Assembly: GCA_016783445.1 (NCBI GenBank)
Contig: JADHWO010000015.1
Coordinates: forward strand, 1 to 45,019
Direction: 5' to 3'
DNA: 45,019 nucleotides
Source of the DNA: Candidatus Aminicenantota bacterium
GTDB lineage: Bacteria; Acidobacteriota; Aminicenantia; Aminicenantales; Aminicenantaceae
The first letter of the stretch is position 1. Every line of letters begins with the position of its first letter. The notes below the pieces were generated by a model, which saw nothing but the letters and a program-made list of their open reading frames with translations, searched no databases and had not been told where the DNA came from. Positions 19,033 to 28,119 of the stretch are shown piece by piece. The translations under genes were made by a program, and so were the position numbers.

Positions 19033-21312
19033 TTATTTTTTTTCTTCCTTTTTTTTCTCTTTGAGTGCTTCAAGAACCTTCTCCGGAGTTATAGGAAGAT
19101 TCTTAATACTGAGTCCTGTTGCATGAAACACTGCATTGCCCAGAGCACCTGCTGTCGGATTCGTAAGACCTTCCCCTGCCTCCTTGGCTCCAAATGGCCC
19201 TTCAGGTTCATATGTCTCTACTTCGATAACCTTTGTTTCCGGCATCTCCGTAGCCCTCAGAACTTTATAATCAACTAAATTCGGGTTTAAAATTTTTCCT
19301 TCATCCATAGGCAGGTCTTCGGTAAAACCATACCCTGCTGCCATGGCCATGGCACCTTCAAGCTGTCCTTTAACCCCTAAAGGATTTATCACCTGTCCAC
19401 AGTCATGTGCAGTTACACAATTTTTCAGTGTTATCTTACCTGTATCCGGATCAACTTCTGCATCAACAGCCTGTACTCCAAAACTGTATGCCGGTGATAT
19501 CATGCCTTTGCGGTGTGGAGTATAATGTCCTCTGGCTATAATAGGCTGACCATCCTTTCCTCTTATAGCTTCCTTGACAACATCATAATACGAAAGGCCT
19601 CGCTCAGGGCGAGCAATAAGGTGGACCCACCGATCCTTAATATCCAGGTCATAAACAATATTCGGAGACAGCTTCGCCGCTGCATACTCGATGATTTGCT
19701 GTTTGGCCTTTGCAGCAGCCATTTTAACAGCATTCCCCTGCATTAATGTCTCCCTGCTTCCCCAGGCACCAAGGTCTACCGGGCAACTTTCAGTATCTCC
19801 CATATGAAGCCGAATGTCTTCGACTTGTACTCCCAACTCTTCTGCGCAGATCATGGTCATTGTGGTATTCGAACCCTGCCCCATATCTTGAGATCCAATA
19901 TAGAGGTCAACCTTTCCATCAATTTTTACCTGAATCACAGCGGAGGAAAAGGCATAAGGTGTATCAAACCAGTTAAAAATCCCTCCTGACATGAAACCAT
20001 AAGCAGCAATACCAATCCCTCGATTAGGAGGGAGTTTCCCTTGTGATTTGATCCACTTCTCTATTTTATCGAGACACTGGCTGAGGCCGCAACTCTGAAT
20101 CGTTGCCTGCCCGGGAACTTCGTAACCGGGGTACATGGCATTCTTCCGCCTGATCTTTATGGGATCGATCCCCAGGTCATTCGCTATTAAATCAATCTGA
20201 GTTTCTGCACAAAACGTTGCCTGGGGAGCTCCAAAACCCCGCATCGCTGAAGTAGGCGCCGTATTTGTGTAGACCCTGTATCCATCATACCGGTAACTCG
20301 GCCAGACATAGGGAAACGCCTGGAAAAATCCTGTAAGATAGAGGGCTGTTGCTCCCATTGAGGTATACGCACCTCCTTCGGTAAAAACCCGGCCTTCTTT
20401 TGCTAAAAAAGTACCATCCTTCTTAACACCTGTCCTCAAATAATAGAACATAGGTGTGCGGCGTTTGGTCGCCATAAATTCTTCCTCACGTGTGAGGATG
20501 ATCTTTACAGGTTTGAATAGCTTCATGGACAGAAGCGAACTGCAGAACTGAGCCGAATCAAGTTCAAACTTGCTTCCAAAACCTCCTCCTGTATAGCGCG
20601 AAATCACTCTGACATCATTCTCTCTCAGTCCAAGCACCCATGATAACAAAACCTGAATATAGTAGTGGGACTGGGTTGACGTCCACACGGTTAATTTTTT
20701 ATCAGGTGTAAAACTAGCCACTGCATTATGAGTCTCCATACATACATGGTGCTGCGATGAACACCTGAACCAATCTTCACGAACATGGTCTGCCTTTTTA
20801 AATCCTTCGTCCACATCGCCCCATTCAATATGGCGCGTTACATTTATATTTCTTTCAGCATGTTCGTGGAGCTGCGGGGCTCCTTGTTTTATAGCCTCGA
20901 GAGGCCCGAATACGCCTGGTAGAGATTCATACTCAACCTCAATCAAATCCAGAGCTTCTTCAGCCGTATCTTCATCAACCGCTGCTACGGCTGCCACAGG
21001 CTCTCCGATGTAGCGGACTTTGCTTCTTGCGAGGATTTCTTCATCGCAGAGTTCCTTAAAACGCCTCCAAATTCCCTGTTTTATTCCAAGTGTATCTTTA
21101 CCGGTAACAACTGCTTTTACTCCTGTTAAGCCTTCAGCTTTTTTTGTGTTTATCTTGAGGATCTTTGCATGGGGATAGGGGCTTCTCAAGATCTTACCAT
21201 ACAGCATATGGGGCAACTTGATGTCAAAGGCATACTCTGCTCTACCGGTTATTTTTGCTATTCCATCAATATTATGAATGGGAGTGTTTATGACTGAGTA
21301 CTTCTTCATCAT
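19033..21312 (-). CDS. Molybdenum hydroxylase, molybdopterin-binding large subunit
   Basis: 759 aa; RYTGGGFGSK, SAMRGFGAPQA, QDMGQGSNTTM, GPFGAKEAGEGL. Confidence 0.92.
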   Translation of the reverse strand: MMKKYSVINTPIHNIDGIAKITGRAEYAFDIKLPHMLYGKILRSPYPHAKILKINTKKAEGLTGVKAVVTGKDTLGIKQGIWRRFKELCDEEILARSKVRYIGEPVAAVAAVDEDTAEEALDLIEVEYESLPGVFGPLEAIKQGAPQLHEHAERNINVTRHIEWGDVDEGFKKADHVREDWFRCSSQHHVCMETHNAVASFTPDKKLTVWTSTQSHYYIQVLLSWVLGLRENDVRVISRYTGGGFGSKFELDSAQFCSSLLSMKLFKPVKIILTREEEFMATKRRTPMFYYLRTGVKKDGTFLAKEGRVFTEGGAYTSMGATALYLTGFFQAFPYVWPSYRYDGYRVYTNTAPTSAMRGFGAPQATFCAETQIDLIANDLGIDPIKIRRKNAMYPGYEVPGQATIQSCGLSQCLDKIEKWIKSQGKLPPNRGIGIAAYGFMSGGIFNWFDTPYAFSSAVIQVKIDGKVDLYIGSQDMGQGSNTTMTMICAEELGVQVEDIRLHMGDTESCPVDLGAWGSRETLMQGNAVKMAAAKAKQQIIEYAAAKLSPNIVYDLDIKDRWVHLIARPERGLSYYDVVKEAIRGKDGQPIIARGHYTPHRKGMISPAYSFGVQAVDAEVDPDTGKITLKNCVTAHDCGQVINPLGVKGQLEGAMAMAAGYGFTEDLPMDEGKILNPNLVDYKVLRATEMPETKVIEVETYEPEGPFGAKEAGEGLTNPTAGALGNAVFHATGLSIKNLPITPEKVLEALKEKKKEEKK

Positions 21313-21791
21313 TCTTCCTCCTTGTACTTACCTTCAGCTACTGCTTTTATAGCTCTGATAATGCTGTTATAACCGGTACAGCGACAGATATTACCGTGAA
21401 TGGCCTCTTTTATTTGTTTCTTCGTCGGACTCGGCTTTTCATTTATCAATGCTGTTGCTGATATTAACATCCCCGAGGTGCAGAAACCGCATTGATAGGC
21501 ACCGTGATCCAGGAATGACCTCTGAATTGGACTAAGTTTTCCTCCTTCTGCCAGCCCTTCCACGGTAGTCACCTCGGTGCCGTCGGCCTGCATCGCCAAA
21601 ATCGAACATGACTTAACTGTTACACCATTAAGCAGCACCGTGCATGCACAACACGCTCCAGTGTTACATCCCCTTTTTGTGCCCGTAAGCTCCAGCTCAT
21701 CTCTCAGTACCTCAACCAGCAGTCTTTTAGGCTTAACGTAGAGTTCGTGGTATTCGTTGTTGACTGTTATACGTAACAATTGCTTTTCCAT
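21309..21791 (-). CDS. Molybdenum hydroxylase, [2Fe-2S] small subunit
   Basis: 160 aa; GCNTGACCACTVLLNG, CGFCTSGM, CRCTGY; stop overlaps the next start (ATGA). Confidence 0.95.
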   Translation of the reverse strand: MEKQLLRITVNNEYHELYVKPKRLLVEVLRDELELTGTKRGCNTGACCACTVLLNGVTVKSCSILAMQADGTEVTTVEGLAEGGKLSPIQRSFLDHGAYQCGFCTSGMLISATALINEKPSPTKKQIKEAIHGNICRCTGYNSIIRAIKAVAEGKYKEEE

Positions 21792-21805
21792 ATTCAGAGG
21801 CCTCC

Positions 21806-22687
21806 TTATCGGGCTGGTTTTCTGGCCTGATCCCAGGCTTTCCTCACCATTCTTTTTGTAAGAGCTTCGACTAAATGTCTTCTATATTCCTCGCTAGCAT
21901 GAATATCAGCAACAGGGTCAGCTTCCTTTGAAGCCCTCTTGCCGATTTTCTCGAGCAAGCCATTATTTAACTTCTGCCCTATTAACAACTTCTCTGCTTT
22001 TTTTGCCCGGATGGGGATTGAGGCAGCTGCTCCGAGAACAATCCGCGCGTCTTTGCAACTGGAACCTTTTTTTTCCATAGTTATTGAAACAGCAACCGAT
22101 ACAATGCCCTGATCGTTCTTAATGATATTAAACTTCTCATATACAGTGGCTGTTCTTGGAGGGACAACTGGAAACTGGACTTCAAGCAGAAGTTCACCAT
22201 CCTCGAGTACTGTCTCAAAGTAGTCGATAAAGAATTCTTCCAGTGGAATAGACCTTTCTCTTTCACTATTGGCTATTTTTACTGTGGCATTTAAGGCAAT
22301 AAATACTGGTCCCGGATCGCCTGCAGGGTCTCCATGAGCAAGATTCCCGCCAATAGTCCCCCAGTTGCGGGTTTGAACAGAAGCCAGGTTCTTTTCCATG
22401 CTAACCAACACAGGGTAGTGCTTCTTGACTGACGATGATTTTTCTATGTCACTGTGGGTAGTGGCAGCACCAATCTTTAGCCCATCTTTAGGTTTAAAAT
22501 TGATATAACTAAGCTCTTCAATACTCTTGATATCGATGAGATTTGCCGGTGCAACTAATCCCTGGCGCATCAGAATAAGTAGTGACTGCCCGCCACAAAT
22601 GATCTTGTAGTTTTCCTTGTGCTCTTCAAGTAAATCAAGAGCCTCCTTTACAGTCTTTGCTTTTGAATAAACAAAATCCCGTATCAT
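21806..22687 (-). CDS. Molybdenum hydroxylase, FAD-binding medium subunit
   Basis: 293 aa; KIICGGQSLLILMRQG, TIGGNLAHGDPAGDPGP. Confidence 0.92.
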   Translation of the reverse strand: MIRDFVYSKAKTVKEALDLLEEHKENYKIICGGQSLLILMRQGLVAPANLIDIKSIEELSYINFKPKDGLKIGAATTHSDIEKSSSVKKHYPVLVSMEKNLASVQTRNWGTIGGNLAHGDPAGDPGPVFIALNATVKIANSERERSIPLEEFFIDYFETVLEDGELLLEVQFPVVPPRTATVYEKFNIIKNDQGIVSVAVSITMEKKGSSCKDARIVLGAAASIPIRAKKAEKLLIGQKLNNGLLEKIGKRASKEADPVADIHASEEYRRHLVEALTKRMVRKAWDQARKPAR

Positions 22688-22932
22688 TTTCCTTTCCTTT
22701 CAGTAAATTCATTGAGGATTAACCACTTTGGACTTGCAGGGGGCGGCGATGGCATTTTAAACGGCTTGTTAATCCTGCTGCTCCTTGATTTCTGTTTAGC
22801 TTCTTTTTCCGAATTCCCTAAATATCCTCGATACTTGGTGTAAAAACATAGATAATAGTGCCTCCCTCTATACTGAGGACATTCCCGGCACAATTCTTTT
22901 GAAAAGGGGCATAACATCTTTGTTTTCGCCAT
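22684..22932 (-). CDS. Small Cys-rich protein (CX6CX2CX10C)
   Basis: MAKTKMLCPFSKELCRECPQYRGRHYYLCFYTKYRGYLG...; stop overlaps FAD subunit start by 4 nt (ATGA). Confidence 0.6.
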   Translation of the reverse strand: MAKTKMLCPFSKELCRECPQYRGRHYYLCFYTKYRGYLGNSEKEAKQKSRSSRINKPFKMPSPPPASPKWLILNEFTERKGK

Positions 22933-23240
22933 ATGTTTTCCTCCCCTAACAAACAAAACTTCTTAAACAAAACAGCACAAATAAAATATAAATAACCACT
23001 ATTGGTTGCAAACAATAATCAAAAGAAGATTCTCCTGTCAAGGAAAATTCTTTATTGCCTAAGCCCAAACACATGTTCTTATAATAATTTACTCTAAAAA
23101 AAGAATAAACTCCTTTTTTTCGACAGCCAAAGGAAACATGGAGAAATTTTTAAGGTTATTATCATGTGAGTTCATAATCTCTAAATTGTTCAAATTCTGT
23201 CTGTTTTCGTTTATAATGCTTGTAACTTTTGGAGGTCTAA

Positions 23241-23438
23241 ATGGAATTTATTTTACCTACTCTGAAGTTCATTACCTATATGGGAATCGGAATGATTGTT
23301 TTGGGAGCCCTCGTTTTTCTCGGGATATTAAAAGGGAGCCGAAGTCCGCAGAACTTCTCAAATAAAAAGGTTTTATCCAAAACTCCATTCCTACCGCCAA
23401 AAAAACAAAATCATCTAGTAGTCTTTGCCTTTTTTTAA
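23241..23438 (+). CDS. Possible small single-TM protein
   Basis: GGAGG 5 nt upstream of ATG; MEFILPTLKFITYMGIGMIVLGALVFLGILKGSRSPQNF... Confidence 0.3.
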   Translation: MEFILPTLKFITYMGIGMIVLGALVFLGILKGSRSPQNFSNKKVLSKTPFLPPKKQNHLVVFAFF

Positions 23439-24853
23439 GTGAGTGTTTTAATCTTTCTCCTGTCAAAGATTGAAACCAGGGAAAAAGTCAACAGGCTTAC
23501 GATCCAGCAGAAATATATCGGGTGTGAAAGACTAATATTTTTAAAAAAGGAAGCCACTTGTGGGAAAATAAACCATAGGGCAAGAGCAGCCATAGACATG
23601 AGTAGAGTCCAGGTGGCATGAGCGCGCCTGCAAATCTTAGGCCAGAATAGGGTCATTAAAGTCACTAAAGTATAAGCAGTGGTCAAGGAAAGGCCGAGAA
23701 GCAATGTATTTAGAATACCAGTGTCAGAAACTAAAACAGCAAGAATGTATGTAAAAACACTTAAAATAAAAACTGAAATTTGAGAGATAATCCTCTCTCC
23801 CCTCTCTTTAAGGTCAGGAGCGAAAAACCTTTTGATTATATCTCCCACAACCAGAGTAGCACTCCCAACAAGGAGGGCAGAAGCAGTTGATACATCAGCA
23901 GCCCAGAGTCCAGCTAGAACAAGACCTGCTATCACAGGGCTTAGGCTCAAAACCATACGAGGCAGAGCTTCAGTGGGTACAATTCCTGGATGAAGAACAG
24001 CGGCAGAAAGACCTATAACAGCACTTATAAAACCCACAGGGAGAATAATCAGTCCCGCTAAAATGAAACCTTTGCTGGCAGAAGAGGGATCTTTGGCGGC
24101 AAAAGAAATCTGAACAACAGACTGGACCGAAAAGACCATAGTACACATCACAACAAACCACGCGAAGATAATCGGCAATCCAATTCCTCCTAAATCAAAA
24201 CCCGGATGTTGAGGAGGAAGTTTGGCCACAAGCTCTCCAAGTCCTCCTATCTTTACTATTGCCAAAGCCGCTCCCACAAGAACTCCTGTATAGATGAGAA
24301 TCACATTTATGATATTGGTCAAACCTGCCGCCCAGAAGCCACCGATCAATGTTATCCCCACAAAAACCAATGCAGTAATAAACATTCCAGTCTTTAAACT
24401 AAATACATTAGGCAGAAGGGAAGAAAGGATAGCACCACCTGCAACATACTGAACAGAAACAATGACTATCTGCAGGACAAGCTGTCCGAAAGCACCTACA
24501 ACCCTGCCTGAGACGCTGTAATGTCTTTCAAAAAGCTCTGGGAGAGTGCTAACTTCCATCTGACGGTATCGGCGGGCAGCGATAAGTCCCACTAGAATTG
24601 CCCCTGCAGCCCAGGCAGCATTATACCAGCCTGCAGATATTCCACTTTTGTAGGCCATCTCAGCCACTCCAACCGTTGAAGCACCTCCTACAGCCAGACC
24701 GGTAAGAAGGGGGGCAACCACCCAGAAAGGAAGGCTTCGGCCAGCCAAAAGATAAGCGATCATCCCTCCCCGGCTGAGACGGCGGGTCACCCAGGTAATT
24801 ACATAGAGAAGAATAATGTAAAAACAGACAATGCCTAAAGGAATCCAGTTCAT
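23435..24853 (-). CDS. Sodium:solute symporter (SSS) family transporter
   Basis: 472 aa, multi-TM; LAGRSLPFWVVAPLLTGLAVGGASTVGVAEMAYKSGISAGWYNAAWAAG and WAADVSTASALLVGSATLVVGDI. Confidence 0.87.
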   Translation of the reverse strand: MNWIPLGIVCFYIILLYVITWVTRRLSRGGMIAYLLAGRSLPFWVVAPLLTGLAVGGASTVGVAEMAYKSGISAGWYNAAWAAGAILVGLIAARRYRQMEVSTLPELFERHYSVSGRVVGAFGQLVLQIVIVSVQYVAGGAILSSLLPNVFSLKTGMFITALVFVGITLIGGFWAAGLTNIINVILIYTGVLVGAALAIVKIGGLGELVAKLPPQHPGFDLGGIGLPIIFAWFVVMCTMVFSVQSVVQISFAAKDPSSASKGFILAGLIILPVGFISAVIGLSAAVLHPGIVPTEALPRMVLSLSPVIAGLVLAGLWAADVSTASALLVGSATLVVGDIIKRFFAPDLKERGERIISQISVFILSVFTYILAVLVSDTGILNTLLLGLSLTTAYTLVTLMTLFWPKICRRAHATWTLLMSMAALALWFIFPQVASFFKNISLSHPIYFCWIVSLLTFSLVSIFDRRKIKTLT

Positions 24854-24869
24854 ATTGTTTACGTTTTAC

Positions 24870-25033
24870 GGGTTTGATAAATTAAATCCCCACTCATTTT
24901 TTACCCAGTAAGATTGCCACACTCCTTTCGGTCACTCGCAGTGACATTCTTTCCTATTCAGTAAAAAAATGTGGGTTTGGTGAATCAAGCCCCTATAATA
25001 TACGCCATACGATGAGCTTGATGAATCAAGCTC
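24870..25033. repeat. Three small palindromes plus one interspersed REP-like element
   Basis: gggtttgataaattaaatccc (24870-24890), gggtttggtgaatcaagccc (24973-24992), gagcttgatgaatcaagctc (25014-25033), and agattgccacactcctttcggtcactcgcagtgac (24911-24945). Confidence 0.75.
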
Positions 25034-27110
25034 CTACAATTTTTAGGCGGGCATCAACAACTACAGTTTCCTTACTTTTCTCAAAAGCAAAAACAGGATT
25101 CAAATCCATTTCGTCTATTTCAGGGAAATCAGAAACAAGCTGAGAAAGCCGAATCAGAATTTCAATCAATCTATTTATATCCACAGCTTTCTCCCCTCTT
25201 GTGCCTTCCAGAATGGCGTAACCCTTGATGGAACGAATCATCTCCAAAGCATCTTCTTCGGAAAGTGGAGCCATTCTGAATTGAACATCCTTTAGTGTCT
25301 CGACAAAAATTCCACCCAGTCCAAACATAAGGGTCGGCTGGAGTCCCTCATTCCTTTTAGCTCCCAAAATCACTTCTTTGCCGCCTTCAAGATACTCCTG
25401 GAGAATAAAACCAGGTTTTTGTTTCTCAAACTTCCTGGCCATTTTTTTAAAAGCAGCCTGAAGTGAAGCTTTATCTTTTATATTAACAGCAACACCCCCT
25501 ACTTCTGTTTTATGGATAATCGATTCAGCATCAACCTTTAAAACAAGAGGATATTTAAGTTTCTGAATGGCTTTCTCGAGCTCATCTTCTTTATCTATTC
25601 TTGTTGTTGTCACGGTTGGAATTCCGTAACATTGGAGAATCTTAAAAACATCATCCTGAGGGATAAACTTATCTTTACCTTTATGGCGGCTTAAAACTGA
25701 TTCTGCTTTGCTTTTATCAATTTCGAATTTTTTAAAGGAAGGTGCTTTTCTTTGAGTGATTTTCCCATATTCAGTCATTGCAGAGAGAACTCTGGCGGCT
25801 GTTTCAGCAAAATCATAAACTGGAATACCGCTTTCTCTGATGAGGCGGATAACTTCAGCCCATTTCTCTATGGTTATCACCTGGCAGACGATGGGTTTAT
25901 CAGAAGCCTTCCCAATCTCCCCGAGTTTTCGGGCTATGCCTTCACAATCAACAAAGGGGGCTGTTACAAAAACAAGAAGGAGAGAATCAATATTCGGATC
26001 TTTGAGAAGAGCCTCTACTGTACCGCCATACTGCTCAGGACCTGCTGTGGCAACAACATCCACAGGATTAGAGACAATAGCTTCCTGAAAGACAAGCTTT
26101 CCCAGGATTTCCTTGGTTTGAGAACTCAACTCGGCTAACTTAAGCCCAGCTGAGATACATTCGTCTACAGCAATTATTGCCGGGCCTCCTGTATTAGTTA
26201 CAATCACAACTCTGTCCCCTTTTGGAACTGGTTGATTAGAAAAAGCAACAGCTGCATCAATCATATCCTCTTGAGAATGAAAGCGCAGAACGCCGCTCTT
26301 TTTAAAAATCACATCCGCTATCGTCTCTTGTTCGATCAAAGAACCGGTGTGAGAAGCAACAGCTTTTGTTCCTTCAGATGTTTTTCCTGTCTTTAAGGCA
26401 AGGATGGGTTTCTTTGGAGTTACCCGGTTTGCCACTTCAAGAAAACCAGCAGGGTCTTTAAGAGTTTCTATGTGAACCATGATTACTTTTGTATCTTCAT
26501 CCTGGCCGTAATAATCAATAATTTCATTCATGCTCACATCCGCTTCGTTCCCGAAACTCGAATACATCCTAATTCCTTTCCCGATCCGATAAAGATGCAA
26601 TTTTAATGTTTCTCCCACTCCCCCACTCTGAGCAACAATGGAGATATTACCAGGACTCATGGGCACAAAAGTGAAATTTGCATAAACTGAGACTTCTGGA
26701 TCAGAATTCTGAATGCCCTGGGAGTTTGGTCCATAAATACGCATTCCATATTTATGGGCAATCTTTACAATCTGCTTTTCAAGCTTTAGCCCTTCCTCTC
26801 CTACTTCTTTAAAACCAGCCGTATGAACAATTGCAAACTTCACTCCCTTCTTGCCGCATTCCTCGAGAACTAAGGGAACTAATGTATTTTTAATAGAAAT
26901 ATTTACGAGGTCTACCTCATCGGGGATATCAGTAACAGACGGATAAGCTCTAAAACTTTTAATATATTTTGATTTAGGATTTATAGGGTATATAGGGCCT
27001 TTAAAATTGTGGTCAAGAAGATTCTGGAGAACAATATGGCCAATGCTCAAAGGATTATTTGAAGCTCCAATGATTGCCACAGATTTTGGTTTAAATAGTG
27101 CATCAAGCAT
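25026..27110 (-). CDS. Acyl-CoA synthetase (NDP-forming), fused alpha/beta type
   Basis: 694 aa; LFKPKSVAIIGASNNPLSIGHIVLQNLL, GPNSQGIQN, SQSGGVGE, SHTGSL, C-terminal ATP-grasp PLVLKVDAESIIHKTEVGGVAVNI. Confidence 0.92.
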   Translation of the reverse strand: MLDALFKPKSVAIIGASNNPLSIGHIVLQNLLDHNFKGPIYPINPKSKYIKSFRAYPSVTDIPDEVDLVNISIKNTLVPLVLEECGKKGVKFAIVHTAGFKEVGEEGLKLEKQIVKIAHKYGMRIYGPNSQGIQNSDPEVSVYANFTFVPMSPGNISIVAQSGGVGETLKLHLYRIGKGIRMYSSFGNEADVSMNEIIDYYGQDEDTKVIMVHIETLKDPAGFLEVANRVTPKKPILALKTGKTSEGTKAVASHTGSLIEQETIADVIFKKSGVLRFHSQEDMIDAAVAFSNQPVPKGDRVVIVTNTGGPAIIAVDECISAGLKLAELSSQTKEILGKLVFQEAIVSNPVDVVATAGPEQYGGTVEALLKDPNIDSLLLVFVTAPFVDCEGIARKLGEIGKASDKPIVCQVITIEKWAEVIRLIRESGIPVYDFAETAARVLSAMTEYGKITQRKAPSFKKFEIDKSKAESVLSRHKGKDKFIPQDDVFKILQCYGIPTVTTTRIDKEDELEKAIQKLKYPLVLKVDAESIIHKTEVGGVAVNIKDKASLQAAFKKMARKFEKQKPGFILQEYLEGGKEVILGAKRNEGLQPTLMFGLGGIFVETLKDVQFRMAPLSEEDALEMIRSIKGYAILEGTRGEKAVDINRLIEILIRLSQLVSDFPEIDEMDLNPVFAFEKSKETVVVDARLKIVGA

Positions 27111-27111
27111 T

Positions 27112-27885
27112 TTAACCTCCTTTTGCTTCTAAAGCATACAACGCCGCTCCAAAAGCGCCAGTTAATTGAGGATGAGGGGGTATAAATATCTTTTTCCCTA
27201 ATTTTTTTTCAAACATACTTACTAAAAAAGGATTATAAGCCACCACTCCCCCGCTCATTACTATATTCCCTTCCAAAGGGTCCATCTCAAGAGCCCTTTT
27301 TATGACCGAGCCAAAAATACCTTTGACAAGGTCCTTTATTTCAACGCCTTCTCTAATTCTAGTCAGAATTTCTGTTGCTGAAAATACTGTGCAGTAACTT
27401 CCAATCTGTATATCTCTCTCTGACTTCTCTGCAAGCCCATTAAGCTTTTCTATCTTAATTTGGAGGCGATTGGCCATCTCCTCAAGAAAAGCTCCTGTAC
27501 CCGCAGCGCACTTCCGGTTCATCTTGAATCCTGTTCTTTTTCCAGAATCATTAACTTTTATGATTTTATTATCCTGCCCGCCAATATCAATCAACGTGTG
27601 GGCATGAGGGAAATAAAAAAAACTGCCTCTGGCATGACAGCTGATTTCAGTTCTTGATTTGTCAGCAAAAGGAACATTTCTCCTTCCATATCCAGTTGCC
27701 ACGACAAATTTAGCCGGCTCCTTTCTCCTGGCTTTTTTTTGTGATTCTTCAAAGACCTGCTCAGCCGCAGCTTTAAAATCAGCACCAGAATAGGTTAAAG
27801 AATAGCCAAGAACTTTTTTCTCTTCATCAATAATGACTGCTTTAGTAGTGGAAGCTCCAACATCAATCCCAACAAAATAATTCAT
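27112..27885 (-). CDS. Activase ATPase of the BcrA/BcrD/BadF/HgdC family
   Basis: 257 aa; FVGIDVGASTTKAVIID, DIGGQDNKIIKV, NRKCAAGTGAFLE, SGGVVAYNPFLV. Confidence 0.92.
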   Translation of the reverse strand: MNYFVGIDVGASTTKAVIIDEEKKVLGYSLTYSGADFKAAAEQVFEESQKKARRKEPAKFVVATGYGRRNVPFADKSRTEISCHARGSFFYFPHAHTLIDIGGQDNKIIKVNDSGKRTGFKMNRKCAAGTGAFLEEMANRLQIKIEKLNGLAEKSERDIQIGSYCTVFSATEILTRIREGVEIKDLVKGIFGSVIKRALEMDPLEGNIVMSGGVVAYNPFLVSMFEKKLGKKIFIPPHPQLTGAFGAALYALEAKGG

Positions 27886-28119
27886 TGTTTATTAATATGA
27901 GTTATGACTAGCAAGTTCGTAATCCAGGAAAATTTTTCACAGGCAATTCCGCATACTCCTATCTTCATGACATCCCTCTCATCTCGATATTTTTTATATC
28001 AAGGAAGTTAATTTCATTATTCCCTTGAGATTGTCACGCTCCTTTCTCTCGCCTGGCTTTGCAGATACGGAGACAAAGTTGCTAATACATCTCCTTATTC
28101 TCTCGAGTTTTCCGATCTT

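Noticed and set aside
19033-22687. Assignment as canonical 4-hydroxybenzoyl-CoA reductase (hcrABC) or aerobic CO dehydrogenase (coxLMS)
   Set aside because: FAD subunit lacks the extra Cys-rich 4Fe-4S insert of HcrB, and the large subunit lacks a recognisable CO-dehydrogenase-type Cys active-site loop (has RYTGGGFGSK-type motifs); left as an unspecified Mo hydroxylase.
25752-26138. 128-aa plus-strand ORF
   Set aside because: Shadow ORF opposite the acyl-CoA synthetase.
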